From a virus: a stretch of DNA of 25,042 nucleotides. Location: positions 1 to 25,042 of the IMG/VR virus record IMGVR_UViG_3300014962_000042. One strand, given 5' to 3'. The notes beneath the pieces were generated by a model. That model made no database searches, was not told where the DNA came from, and saw only the letters and a program-made list of their open reading frames with translations. Shown here piece by piece: positions 15,350-21,724 of the stretch (position 1 is the stretch's first letter; each line of letters begins with the position of its first letter). A program made the translations under genes and the position numbers.

Positions 15350-16240
15350 ATGGCTGGTTTAGGGCGTAAAGTTTGGGTTGCTGATGAGGTTTTACAGGCA
15401 GCTGATTTACAGGGATATATTCAAGACCAAACAGTTATGAGATATGCTTCTGCTGCTGCCCGTAGTGCAAGCATTTTAGCCCCAACCGAGGGCATGGTGA
15501 CTTATCTTGATGATAGTAATGCTTTATATGTTTATACAGGGTCGGCGTGGGCAGCTGTTGTTGCTGATGGTTCAATTACAACCGCTAAGTTAGCTGACCA
15601 GTCGGTAACGACTGCAAAAATAAATGATGGTGATGTTACAGATGTAAAAATTGCTAGCGGTATTAGTGCCAGTAAATTAACCACCGGTACTTTGCCCTCT
15701 GCTCAGTTGCCCACTATTCCTACTACGAAACTTGGCACGGGCAACTGGAATATGGGTGCAGCTACTCTGACTACTACAAATGTGTCTGCCGGTGCAACTA
15801 TTACCTGTACCGACTTTAACGCTTCTTCTTCTGTGACGGGTACTGGTTCTATTTATGGCCCTGGAACATATAACCAAACTAATTCGGGCCGTGCCGTCTA
15901 TGTGGCTGCTGATGGTTTGTTTGGTGTTGGTGGATCGTCTGAACGGTTTAAGAAAAACATTGTCGATGCTGCTATATCTGTTGATGCTGTGCGTCAGATT
16001 GTAGTGCGTAATTTTGAATATCGTGAAGAGTTTGGCGGTGATGGCACTGTTCAGGTTGGTGTGATTGCTGAGGAGCTTGTTACTGCTGGGCTGTCTGAGT
16101 TTGTCTATTTTGATTCTGATGGTGTGCCTGAAGGTGTCGCTTACGATAAATTGGCGTTGGCGTTGATTCCTTTAGTTCAGGATTCAGCTAATAGGCTTGA
16201 TGCTGTTGAGGCTCGTTTGAACATTTTGGAAGGTAAGTAA
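15350..16240 (+). CDS. tail fibre with S74 intramolecular chaperone
   Basis: This 296-residue fibre has an N-terminal attachment region (about 1-72) shared with the next gene. Then come quasi-repeats (ITTAKLADQSVTTAKIND, IASGISASKLTTGTLPSAQL) typical of trimeric triple-beta fibres. The C-terminal peptidase S74 chaperone domain spans about 195-296. It shows the SERFKKN motif with the candidate catalytic S197 and K201/K202, VRNFEYREEF, GVIAEELV and ALIPLVQ. In this family the domain folds the trimer and then cuts itself off. ATG 15350 has GGAG 5 bases upstream; TTG 15347 is less likely. Confidence 0.8.
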   Translation: MAGLGRKVWVADEVLQAADLQGYIQDQTVMRYASAAARSASILAPTEGMVTYLDDSNALYVYTGSAWAAVVADGSITTAKLADQSVTTAKINDGDVTDVKIASGISASKLTTGTLPSAQLPTIPTTKLGTGNWNMGAATLTTTNVSAGATITCTDFNASSSVTGTGSIYGPGTYNQTNSGRAVYVAADGLFGVGGSSERFKKNIVDAAISVDAVRQIVVRNFEYREEFGGDGTVQVGVIAEELVTAGLSEFVYFDSDGVPEGVAYDKLALALIPLVQDSANRLDAVEARLNILEGK

Positions 16241-16884
16241 TGGCTGGTTTGGGATATAAAACGTTTTCTCCTGGCGAGAAACTAACTGCAACTAACTTGC
16301 AGGGTTATGCTGTTGATCAGTCGGTGATGGTGTTTGCTTCTGCTGCTGCCCGCACTTCTGCGTTAGCGTCACCTTCTGAGGGCATGTTTTCATATTTGAC
16401 TGATGTTGATGAGTTGACGTTGTATAACGGTACTGCATGGAAGCCTGTGTTATCTTCTACCGGATCAGTGTTGCAGGTTGTGACCGCCACCTATTCGACA
16501 GAAACTTCGTCGGCTACAGGCGCATTTGTGACTACTGGTTTGAATGCAACTATTACGCCTAGTGCTACTTCTTCTAAAGTGATGGTGCATTGGTCTACTC
16601 CTATTAAGGTTGGTGTTGGTGCGTCGTATGCAGGTGCTTTTACTGTGTTTCGTGGCACTGCTGCCGGTACTAACTTGGGGTCTGGCGCGACTGCTGCTTT
16701 TGCACAGTTTTTCGGTGTCAACAATATACAGGCTGTTTTTTCTGGGTCTGTTTTGGATTCTCCTGCAACAACTTCTGCACAAACTTACACAGTCGGTATG
16801 AGTTCCACTTCGGCTTCTAATACCGTTTATGCACAGGCTAACGGCATGAAGGGTACTTTGACTTTGATGGAAATTGCTGGATGA
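16240..16884 (+). CDS. second tail fibre, paralogous N-terminus
   Basis: This 214-residue protein has an N-terminus that repeats the plan of the preceding fibre: MAGLG, LQGY, DQSVM, ASAAAR, P-[ST]-EGM and a final G-x-AW near residue 67. This marks a common tail-attachment domain. Residues about 75-214 differ fully and look like a C1q-type jelly roll (VTATYSTETSSATGAFVTTG, SSKVMVHWSTP, YAQANGMKGTLTLMEI). It lacks the S74 chaperone. It is likely a receptor-binding or accessory fibre. The start is a TAATG junction; the end overlaps the endolysin gene as ATGA. Confidence 0.72.
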   Translation: MAGLGYKTFSPGEKLTATNLQGYAVDQSVMVFASAAARTSALASPSEGMFSYLTDVDELTLYNGTAWKPVLSSTGSVLQVVTATYSTETSSATGAFVTTGLNATITPSATSSKVMVHWSTPIKVGVGASYAGAFTVFRGTAAGTNLGSGATAAFAQFFGVNNIQAVFSGSVLDSPATTSAQTYTVGMSSTSASNTVYAQANGMKGTLTLMEIAG

Positions 16885-17555
16885 TTCAACTTGTTTCTCC
16901 TGACTTGTCTATTGAGGCTCAAGCTGGTTCGTGTCTATTATTTGTACAAAATGTTTATGGCGCACCGGCACAATATAAGTCGGCGTGGGCGGCATGGAAT
17001 GGAACGAGCCTAAAACATTCTGATGGTTTACCTGATGTGTCTGTGCCTGTCTGGTTTAGCCATTACGGATTTTATGGTGAGCCTGGACAAGAAGTATATG
17101 ACAATTGGGGCCATGTCGTAGCGTATGTGCCAAGTCGCGGTTTTTTATCTAGCCCTGCTAAAGGTTATGGTCAACAATGGCTTGCTACAATAGAAGAAGT
17201 AGAGCGTACATTTAATAGCAAATATGTTGGCTGGTCTGAGGACATAAACGGTTTACAGGTTGCTAAAAAATCTGACGATATTCCTGAGGAGGATGAGATG
17301 CCTAACAGTCAATACTTTATAGCTAGTAGCAATAATAAGTCTGGTACTATCAAAAAGGGAGATATTTGGGTGCGTGGATTTCCTGGCGCACCACTGACTG
17401 CTCTCACTTCAGGTCAGGCACACGATTGGTTTGCGTTGCAAATGCTTGATTTTAATGCGCGTAATGTGTATTCAAAAGATGGCGCATGGTTTGATGCTGC
17501 TTTTGCTGAGGATGTTCAGGCCGCTAATTTGACGAAGAAGGTGCATGGAGCATGA
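16881..17555 (+). CDS. endolysin (CHAP-like)
   Basis: This 224-residue protein is the likely cell-wall hydrolase. GSCLLFVQNVYGAP (about 16-29) fits the catalytic cysteine motif of CHAP/NlpC-type enzymes (C18), and DNWGHVVAYVPSRGF (about 74-88) supplies the catalytic histidine (H78). SAWAAW and GWSEDINGL (118-126) are also common in actinophage CHAP-type lysins. Residues about 135-224 form a separate C-terminal part of unknown fold, perhaps for wall binding. No signal peptide is seen, so export would depend on the holin. The fit to the family is good, but the enzyme specificity is not shown. Confidence 0.7.
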   Translation: MIQLVSPDLSIEAQAGSCLLFVQNVYGAPAQYKSAWAAWNGTSLKHSDGLPDVSVPVWFSHYGFYGEPGQEVYDNWGHVVAYVPSRGFLSSPAKGYGQQWLATIEEVERTFNSKYVGWSEDINGLQVAKKSDDIPEEDEMPNSQYFIASSNNKSGTIKKGDIWVRGFPGAPLTALTSGQAHDWFALQMLDFNARNVYSKDGAWFDAAFAEDVQAANLTKKVHGA

Positions 17556-17737
17556 TTGATAAAATAAAGTCGGTTTTTACTGCTGAGGTGCGTGGATATA
17601 TTTACCGTGTGCTTATTGCGGTTGGTGCGTTGCTTGCAGTTTACGGTTTTATTACTCAGGATCAACTTGCCCAGGTTACGGGTCTTGTTGCTGTTGTTTT
17701 AAATGTGATGCCGTCTGCTAATACGCCTGTAAAGTAG
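17552..17737 (+). CDS. holin-like membrane protein
   Basis: This 61-residue protein has an amphipathic start (KIKSVFTAEVRGYIYR), one clear hydrophobic segment (VLIAVGALLAVYGFI, about 20-34) and a second weaker one (LAQVTGLVAVVLNVM, about 39-53). Two short membrane segments directly after the endolysin gene, coupled by ATGA, fit a class II holin that permeabilises the membrane. The call rests on size, topology and place. Confidence 0.7.
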   Translation: MIDKIKSVFTAEVRGYIYRVLIAVGALLAVYGFITQDQLAQVTGLVAVVLNVMPSANTPVK

Positions 17738-17742
17738 TTGTT

Positions 17743-17997
17743 ATGTCTGACGTAACTTTACAAGATATTGCTGTGGCGATTGCACGCATGGAAACGAAAC
17801 AGGATGCAATGATGAAGCAACTGGATGAGTTGACTAAAGTTACTGATCAACATTGGAAGAAGATTGGCGAGTTGGAGACGAAGCTTGCTTTGATTGAGCA
17901 GCGTCAGGGGCCTAAGATTCATTGGGTTACTTTTGTGACTGCGGCTGTTGCAGTGTTGGCGTTTGTGGCTGCTTTTGCTACTTATGTTGTGAAATAG
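17743..17997 (+). CDS. coiled-coil protein with C-terminal membrane anchor (lysis accessory)
   Basis: This is an 84-residue protein. Residues about 3-54 form a charged heptad-like helix (IARMETKQDAMMKQLDELTK and IGELETKLALIEQ). Residues about 58-82 form one membrane segment (VTFVTAAVAVLAFVAAFATY). This layout matches XhlA-type or holin-accessory proteins of lysis cassettes. It starts 5 bases after the holin-like gene. It may be the second holin component. No catalytic residues are seen. Confidence 0.65.
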   Translation: MSDVTLQDIAVAIARMETKQDAMMKQLDELTKVTDQHWKKIGELETKLALIEQRQGPKIHWVTFVTAAVAVLAFVAAFATYVVK

Positions 17998-18001
17998 TTT
18001 T

Positions 18002-18042
18002 CTAGGTAATCGCACTAACCTAGCCCATGATGGGTTTATTTT
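18002..18042 (+). terminator. possible weak terminator after the lysis genes
   Basis: CTAGGT (18002-18007) pairs with ACCTAG (18018-18023). Directly after, CCCA pairs with TGGG around TGA (18024-18034), followed by TTTATTTT. Both stems are short, so strength is doubtful, but the position after the lysis cassette is right for a terminator. Confidence 0.4.
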
Positions 18043-18069
18043 GTGCGCTCTAATGTGATGGGAGTCACT

Positions 18070-18147
18070 ATGAATGAAGATAATGTTGGCGGTTACTGCG
18101 TACCTGTGGATCCCGCGGATATGTTTATATGTGAGTCTTGCGAGTAA
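18070..18147 (+). CDS. 25-residue Cys protein
   Basis: This is a very short gene with GGGAG 6 bases before ATG 18070. The peptide contains GGYCVPVDPADMFICESC (7-24): three cysteines, two as C-x2-C at its end, in an acidic setting. This could bind a metal or form a disulphide. The spacing of ribosome-binding site and start is good and the peptide does not look like chance translation, but no homologue can be named with certainty. It stands alone between the lysis cassette and a strong terminator. Confidence 0.5.
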   Translation: MNEDNVGGYCVPVDPADMFICESCE

Positions 18148-18169
18148 TCTGATAAACTTGACATAAGGC

Positions 18170-18210
18170 AAAGGCCCCGAGTGTTTACGCGCTCAGGGCC
18201 TTTATGTTTC
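18170..18210 (+). terminator. intrinsic terminator at the end of the late region
   Basis: AAAGGCCCCGAGTG (18170-18183) pairs with CGCTCAGGGCCTTT (18190-18203) around TTTACG, with one C-A mismatch and one wobble in 14 positions. T-rich sequence follows. This likely ends the late transcript. Confidence 0.8.
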
Positions 18211-18227
18211 CAATAAGTAGTGGTTAG

Positions 18228-18251
18228 AGGAAACTGGTTTTATGCTACCAG
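18228..18251 (+). other. hairpin in the leader of the GIY-YIG gene
   Basis: AACTGGT pairs with ACCAGTT around an 8-base loop (TTTATGCT), about 15 bases before the ribosome-binding site of the nuclease gene. It lacks a T-run, so it is not an intrinsic terminator. It may be a leader structure. It does not form a tRNA. Confidence 0.35.
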
Positions 18252-18275
18252 TTGCTCTGCCGGTTAGGAGTAATG

Positions 18276-18746
18276 ATGGTAAATATGAATAAGCATAAAG
18301 ACCCTGCTATCTATGCACTTTATGTTGATGAAGGCGTGTATTGCTATATAGGGTCAACTAGCGCGAACTCTACTCGTAGATATTATGAGCATATTTACAG
18401 GGCGCGTAGTGGGCATTCAGCTCCCGTATATCAATGGATGCGTGAAGTTGGGTTAGAAAATGTCAAGTTTATAGATTTGATTAGTCTGATTGATGTTGCT
18501 GATCCAATTGCACTTGAGGCTACGACTATTGCTAATTATCTTGCTGCTGGACATCCGTTAACTAATCAACTTTCGCGGGATGGTGTTATTGGTTCTATGA
18601 GTGAATCAAGTAAAAAGCTTATTGGCGAAAAGAATAGTGGTAAACCAACTTGGATTAAAGGAAAGCATGGGTTAGAAGCCGGTTGGACTGATGAGCGTAA
18701 ACAAGCTCAATCTGAACGATTTAGGCAGATGAGTTTGCTAAGATAA
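18276..18746 (+). CDS. GIY-YIG nuclease (homing-endonuclease-like)
   Basis: This 156-residue protein has a GIY-YIG domain at about 11-90. AIYALYV stands for the first strand (Ala instead of the usual Gly), YIG is at 24-26, and R34/R35 and H39 lie in the TRRYYEH helix. The C-terminal part (KNSGKPTWIKGKH, about 117-129) looks like a NUMOD-type DNA-binding motif, and the rest is basic. Such proteins are often free-standing homing endonucleases. AGGAG (18266-18270) suits ATG 18276; ATG 18273 and ATG 18285 are alternatives. The gene lies between two strong terminators, like an inserted cassette. Confidence 0.75.
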   Translation: MVNMNKHKDPAIYALYVDEGVYCYIGSTSANSTRRYYEHIYRARSGHSAPVYQWMREVGLENVKFIDLISLIDVADPIALEATTIANYLAAGHPLTNQLSRDGVIGSMSESSKKLIGEKNSGKPTWIKGKHGLEAGWTDERKQAQSERFRQMSLLR

Positions 18747-18775
18747 GTATTGCCGCTGTCCCCTTTCCGGCGGCT

Positions 18776-18815
18776 GGGCCACTAGGGTTTTATTGTTTAC
18801 CTAGTGGCCCTTTCT
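18776..18815 (+). terminator. strong intrinsic terminator after the GIY-YIG gene
   Basis: GGGCCACTAGG (18776-18786) pairs perfectly with CCTAGTGGCCC (18800-18810) around a 13-base loop; TTTCTTATT follows on the plus strand. The minus-strand mini-operon ends inside this hairpin (its last stop is at 18801-18803), so it lies between converging units. Confidence 0.85.
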
Positions 18816-18935
18816 TATTGCGAGTATTCCGGTGGTGATGGTGGCGATGAAGCCGAGCACGGCAAGCCCGTTTGAGTATGTGGCAAAACATATAACGCAG
18901 GTGGCGGTGGCGGTGAGGATGAATGCGAGTTTCAT
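18801..18935 (-). CDS. 44-residue membrane protein (minus strand)
   Basis: This is the third gene of a minus-strand trio. The protein is mostly hydrophobic. The first segment is about 3-19 (LAFILTATATCVICFAT) and the second about 24-40 (LAVLGFIATITTGILAI), with a YSN turn and a basic RKGH tail, so a two-helix hairpin is likely. The start overlaps the previous gene by 4 bases (ATGA), which supports real coupled translation. The stop falls inside a shared hairpin. Function unknown; superinfection control or lysis timing is a guess. Confidence 0.6.
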   Translation of the reverse strand: MKLAFILTATATCVICFATYSNGLAVLGFIATITTGILAIRKGH

Positions 18936-19102
18936 CGGAAGCTGATCACGATTCCTACGATGGTTAGTAGCAGGGTTGTGATGGCGAGGATGCCTGCGAC
19001 GTGCGCGAGTGGATGGTTGTCGTCGAGTTCGGTTTTTGTTGATAGCCCTGAATGATAGTTGTGTTGTTCTTGATATGGGATTGGTTCGTTTTCGTTATAC
19101 AT
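18932..19102 (-). CDS. 56-residue single-pass membrane protein (minus strand)
   Basis: This is the second gene of the minus-strand trio. Residues 1-30 are polar and acidic (MYNENEPIPYQEQHNYH). Residues about 35-54 form one membrane helix (VAGILAITTLLLTIVGIVIS) with a short FR tail. The ATG shares one base with the previous stop (TAATG), and the stop overlaps the next start (ATGA). Codons end in C and A on this strand, mirroring the strand bias of the genome, yet three coupled frames in a row and a promoter upstream support them as genes. Confidence 0.6.
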   Translation of the reverse strand: MYNENEPIPYQEQHNYHSGLSTKTELDDNHPLAHVAGILAITTLLLTIVGIVISFR

Positions 19103-19224
19103 TATTTGACCACCACATAGCTCATGTTGCCGTGGGTTTCTACTGCGTAAACTGCGCCATATTTTGCGGCTAGTTTGGCTGCGTAGCGTTCCGCTGCTGC
19201 TTTGTTGTCGAATGCTTTAATCAT
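19102..19224 (-). CDS. 40-residue soluble protein (minus strand)
   Basis: This is the first gene of the minus-strand trio. It begins MIKAFDNKAAAERYAAKLAA, an amphipathic Ala/Lys helix, and continues with a short strand-like end (YGAVYAVETHGNMSYVVVK). The helix-then-strand pattern recalls small phage proteins with a DNKAAAERYA motif, but no function is known. ATG 19224 has AAAGGG 9 bases upstream on the minus strand, and a near-consensus promoter lies at 19258-19285. It ends in TAATG with the next gene. Confidence 0.6.
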   Translation of the reverse strand: MIKAFDNKAAAERYAAKLAAKYGAVYAVETHGNMSYVVVK

Positions 19225-19250
19225 TTTCTTCGGCCCTTTCGTTTGCCTTG

Positions 19251-19260
19251 TGTTATTACA
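19251..19260. promoter_or_regulatory. operator-like near-palindrome, copy 1
   Basis: TGTTATTACA (minus strand TGTAATAACA) is an imperfect palindrome of the form TGTWATWACA. On the minus strand its first three bases are the last three of the -10 box of the trio promoter. Exact copies at 21731-21740 and 22460-22469 overlap plus-strand -10 boxes in the same way. Confidence 0.5.
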
Positions 19261-19285
19261 GTAGCACAGGTTGAGTGCGTGTCAA
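19258..19285 (-). promoter_or_regulatory. promoter for the minus-strand trio
   Basis: On the minus strand TTGACA (19285-19280), a 16-base spacer and TGC-TACTGT (the -10 box at 19263-19258, with a TGn extension) form a near-consensus sigma-70-type promoter. Transcription would start near 19251, leaving a leader of about 27 bases before ATG 19224. Confidence 0.75.
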
Positions 19286-19304
19286 TACATTTTCTAAAAA
19301 TAAT

Positions 19305-19334
19305 TTGCACAATGTCAGTGGGTGTGTCTACTAT
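19305..19334 (+). promoter_or_regulatory. early promoter for the recombination genes
   Basis: TTGCAC (19305-19310), an 18-base spacer and TACTAT (19329-19334) face rightward. The start would lie near 19341, directly before the GAAGGG site of the PDDEXK gene. The -35 boxes of this and the leftward promoter lie 19 bases apart, an arrangement that allows joint control. Confidence 0.65.
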
Positions 19335-19353
19335 CAAGTCAGAAGGGAAATAT

Positions 19354-19770
19354 ATGACTCGTAATAGACAAAGTGCCAAGAAGGCCGGTTCAAGCTTTGA
19401 GCGGCTCATTGCTGACTATCTGAAGATTGCATTGAATGATTCGCGTATTGATCGTAAGGTTCGTACCGGGGCGCGTGATACTGGCGATATTGCTAATGTC
19501 AAAACTATTCAAGGCGGAGATGTCACCTTGGAGTTGAAGGATTATGGTGGACAGTTTAAGGTCACTGAGTGGTTGCGTGAGGCTGAGACTGAACGAATCA
19601 ATGCACGGGCTGAGATTGGTGTCGTGGTTGCGAAGCGTCGCGGTGTGACTTTGCCTGATAAGCAGGTGGCGTTTATGACGGTGGAGACGTTGGCGTATTT
19701 GTTGGGTGGTGTGTCTCCGGCGCGTGACATTACCGTATATGACGCGAAAGAGGTGCATGTAGTTGATTAG
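19354..19770 (+). CDS. PDDEXK nuclease (Holliday-junction-resolvase-like)
   Basis: This 138-residue protein has a compact PDDEXK layout. E16 lies in the first helix (SSFERLIADYL), D45 in RDTGDI, and E60-L-K62 in the VTLELKDY strand; the helix TEWLREAETERINAR carries further conserved positions, and VGVVVAKRRG gives the last core strand. Size and order match archaeal Hjc-type resolvases and phage restriction-like nucleases. It likely cuts branched recombination or replication intermediates. ATG 19354 has GAAGGG 6 bases upstream; the frame is open further but that part is promoter. It overlaps the YqaJ-type gene by 8 bases. Confidence 0.7.
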   Translation: MTRNRQSAKKAGSSFERLIADYLKIALNDSRIDRKVRTGARDTGDIANVKTIQGGDVTLELKDYGGQFKVTEWLREAETERINARAEIGVVVAKRRGVTLPDKQVAFMTVETLAYLLGGVSPARDITVYDAKEVHVVD

Positions 19771-20362
19771 TGTGGAGAGGTTTGTTGCGCGTTCTAGTGA
19801 CCGTCTAGCGTGGCTTGGGGCGCGTGAACGGGGTGTGACGGCGACACAGGTTGCGAAGGCTGCTACCCCGGCCGGATTTAAAGATGTTATCGCCCAGATA
19901 GAACATCCGTCTGAGATTACGGTGAATGCGATGATGGAGTGGGGTAATGTGCGTGAGCCTGTCATTGCGGATTGGGTTAAGTCCCATTTTGAGATTATGC
20001 CGAATGAGTGGCTGTTGGCTGCTGAAGGGGCAGGGAATGAATGGATGCTTGCCACACCTGATGGATTGTCGTTGGATCATAAGTTGATTGCTGAGATTAA
20101 AACGTCGGGTAAGGATTTGTCTAGGATTCCTATCGGCTATATGCGGCAGATTCAATGGCAGTTGCATGTTTCGGGTGCTGAGAGGTGTTTGTTTGCGTGG
20201 GAGCAGCGGTTGGAAGGGCCGGAAGGGTTTGTGCCTGGGTTGGAGATTGGTCACCAGTGGGTTGATCGTGATGAGAAGATGATTTCTGAGTTGATTAGTG
20301 TGGCTCAGAAGGTGCAGGAGCATGCCGTGTTTTACGAGCGTGCAATGAGAGAAAAGGGATAA
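19763..20362 (+). CDS. YqaJ-type recombination exonuclease
   Basis: This 199-residue protein fits the YqaJ / lambda-exonuclease group (PDDEXK), which resects DNA ends for annealing. Motifs in order: RERGVTATQVAKA (about 21-33), WGNVREPVIADWV with E65, ATPDGLS with D100, IAEIKTS with E111 and K113, and YMRQIQWQLHV (126-136) with the conserved Gln residues. The start is TTG 19763, with AGGTG 7 bases upstream, inside the end of the previous gene; GTG 19772 is the alternative. The partner annealing protein is probably at 20448-20963. Confidence 0.85.
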   Translation: MISVERFVARSSDRLAWLGARERGVTATQVAKAATPAGFKDVIAQIEHPSEITVNAMMEWGNVREPVIADWVKSHFEIMPNEWLLAAEGAGNEWMLATPDGLSLDHKLIAEIKTSGKDLSRIPIGYMRQIQWQLHVSGAERCLFAWEQRLEGPEGFVPGLEIGHQWVDRDEKMISELISVAQKVQEHAVFYERAMREKG

Positions 20363-20364
20363 GA

Positions 20365-20448
20365 ATGGTTATTTGGCCGACACATAAGGCGAAGGCGGCG
20401 GTGCGTCGTAAGAATCGTAAAGCTAACCGTAAGAAGGGAAACAACTAA
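20365..20448 (+). CDS. 27-residue highly basic protein
   Basis: ATG 20365 has AAAAGGG 5 bases upstream, and the stop forms TAATG with the next gene. About ten of 27 residues are Lys or Arg (HKAKAAVRRKNRKANRKKGN), after a short MVIWPT lead. It lies between the exonuclease and the putative annealing protein, so a nucleic-acid-binding helper is possible, but nothing more can be shown. Confidence 0.5.
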   Translation: MVIWPTHKAKAAVRRKNRKANRKKGNN

Positions 20449-20963
20449 TGGCTAATTTTGATTTGAGCAGTTATGAGACTGTTGAGGAAAGGCATGCTCG
20501 AGCTATCGAGGCTTATCCTGACCTGCGTGTGGAGATTATTAACCACACGTCGGAGAATGACCGCGCACAGTCCACTTGGGTGGTCGAATGCCGGGTCTAT
20601 ATGAATGCGGGCGATCAGGCTTTGGGTTTGTTTAAGGCTTCTGAGTGGGCTTTTGAGGTTGATGGGGTTGGTATGGCTAATAAAACTTCGGCTTTGGAGA
20701 ATGCTGCCACTTCGGCTCTTGGGCGTGCGTTGCGTTGGGCGTTTGCCGGGTCGAAGGGTGCGAGCCGTGCCGAGATGGAGAAGGTGGCGCGTGGTGTGAC
20801 ACCGGCGAAACCTGCCCAGCCTGCCCCTGAATGGGCTGTCGAAGCTATTGAGGCGGAAGCCACGTTAGAGGGGTTGAAGAAGTTGTGGTCTGAGGCTGTG
20901 GCTGGTGGCTGGTCTGCCGAGGTGCAGGATGCTGTGACTGCTCGTAAGAAGGAGCTATCGTGA
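20448..20963 (+). CDS. putative single-strand annealing protein (ERF-like)
   Basis: This 171-residue protein has an N-terminal block SSYETVEERHARAIEAYPDL, a beta-rich middle (STWVVECRVYMNAG), and the motif NKTSALENAATSALGRALRW (about 78-97), which matches the conserved helix of ERF/Sak-type annealing proteins (N-x-T-x6-T-S-ALGRAL). A Pro/Ala linker (about 117-126) leads to a short C-terminal helical domain (LKKLWSEAVAGG). It lies two genes after a YqaJ exonuclease, the usual partner. Family assignment rests on one motif plus context. Confidence 0.55.
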   Translation: MANFDLSSYETVEERHARAIEAYPDLRVEIINHTSENDRAQSTWVVECRVYMNAGDQALGLFKASEWAFEVDGVGMANKTSALENAATSALGRALRWAFAGSKGASRAEMEKVARGVTPAKPAQPAPEWAVEAIEAEATLEGLKKLWSEAVAGGWSAEVQDAVTARKKELS

Positions 20964-21151
20964 GTGCATTGAGAGGGTATTTTGCTGATCACGCTGATTC
21001 GCTAGATATTTATGAAATCAGAACTGCTAATGGTGGCATTGACTATTTCATTAAGATTGATGGCACATATTCTGAGCGTGGTGCTGAGGGTATGTTGGAT
21101 TATCACCGTAGTGAGCTTAGGCGTGTTTTGAAGGCTGAGGGTTTGGTATGA
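20960..21151 (+). CDS. hypothetical protein, 63 residues
   Basis: GTG 20960 overlaps the previous stop (GTGA) and the end overlaps the next ATG (ATGA), so it is coupled on both sides. The protein is soluble, with a beta middle (DYFIKIDGTYSE) and a C-terminal helix rich in Arg/Glu (GMLDYHRSELRRVLKAEG). No family is recognised. Its place suggests a role linked to recombination. Confidence 0.6.
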   Translation: MSALRGYFADHADSLDIYEIRTANGGIDYFIKIDGTYSERGAEGMLDYHRSELRRVLKAEGLV

Positions 21152-21471
21152 CTCCTGAGGAGATTAGGTTGCAGCTCGCCCAGGTAGGGCGTGAACTATC
21201 GAAGGCCGCTAACGCTATTGAAGGTTTAGAGATTACGGCGGAACGGTCTGAGTTGATTGCTCAGTCTGAGATGGATAAAACATTCCTCACGTCTGAGGGA
21301 AACATTGAGGAGAAGAAAGCGTTTGCGCGTGAACGGGCGTTAAAAGACCGTGATGCGGCGATTGTTGATCGTGCCGCATATAACCGGGCGAAGATGAAGG
21401 CTAAACATTTGGAGTTGGAGCAGATGCGCCTGATGGCTGTGTTGAAGTCGATTCAGATTGAGGGCGCATAG
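21148..21471 (+). CDS. hypothetical helical protein, 107 residues
   Basis: This protein is almost wholly helical and charged, with heptad-like stretches (EEIRLQLAQVGRELSKAANA and AKMKAKHLELEQMRLMAVL) that suggest a coiled coil. No catalytic or metal motif is visible. It is coupled to the previous gene (ATGA) and lies directly before the WhiB gene. Function unknown. Confidence 0.65.
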   Translation: MTPEEIRLQLAQVGRELSKAANAIEGLEITAERSELIAQSEMDKTFLTSEGNIEEKKAFARERALKDRDAAIVDRAAYNRAKMKAKHLELEQMRLMAVLKSIQIEGA

Positions 21472-21702
21472 TTGTTGGGTTGGCATGCTGATGCGGCTTG
21501 TGCTGAGGTTTCGGGTGATCTGTTTTTTCCTGAGGCTGGTGGTACGGCGAAGGAAACTCAGTTGGCTAAGGAGTTGTGTGGCCGTTGTTTGGTGCGTGAG
21601 GAGTGTTTGGGGTATGCGTTGAAGCATCGTGAACAGTATGGGATTTGGGGTGGTACTACGCCGCAGGAGAGGTTGGCGTTGCGTCGTGCTGCTAAAAAAT
21701 AG
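21472..21702 (+). CDS. WhiB-family Fe-S transcription regulator
   Basis: This 76-residue protein has the four cysteines of WhiB proteins, C10, C36, C39 and C45 (C-x25-C-x2-C-x5-C), which hold a 4Fe-4S cluster. GIWGG (57-61) is the signature turn that contacts sigma factor, and the basic end (RLALRRAAKK) would bind DNA. WhiB proteins occur only in actinobacteria and their phages, which fixes the host group. It may redirect host sigma-A transcription or block a host WhiB. The start is TTG 21472 (a second TTG follows), with GAGG about 8 bases upstream. Confidence 0.92.
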   Translation: MLGWHADAACAEVSGDLFFPEAGGTAKETQLAKELCGRCLVREECLGYALKHREQYGIWGGTTPQERLALRRAAKK

Positions 21703-21724
21703 TTGCATGTTTTTGTTAACCGTG

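Noticed and set aside
18205-18290. tRNA-like wording upstream of the GIY-YIG gene (for example GCTACCAGTTGCTCTGCC)
   Set aside because: No T-loop, no acceptor stem and no cloverleaf on either strand; only one hairpin forms.
19390-20055. Minus-strand frame of 221 codons under the nuclease genes
   Set aside because: It overlaps two well-supported genes with catalytic motifs and shows no domain of its own.
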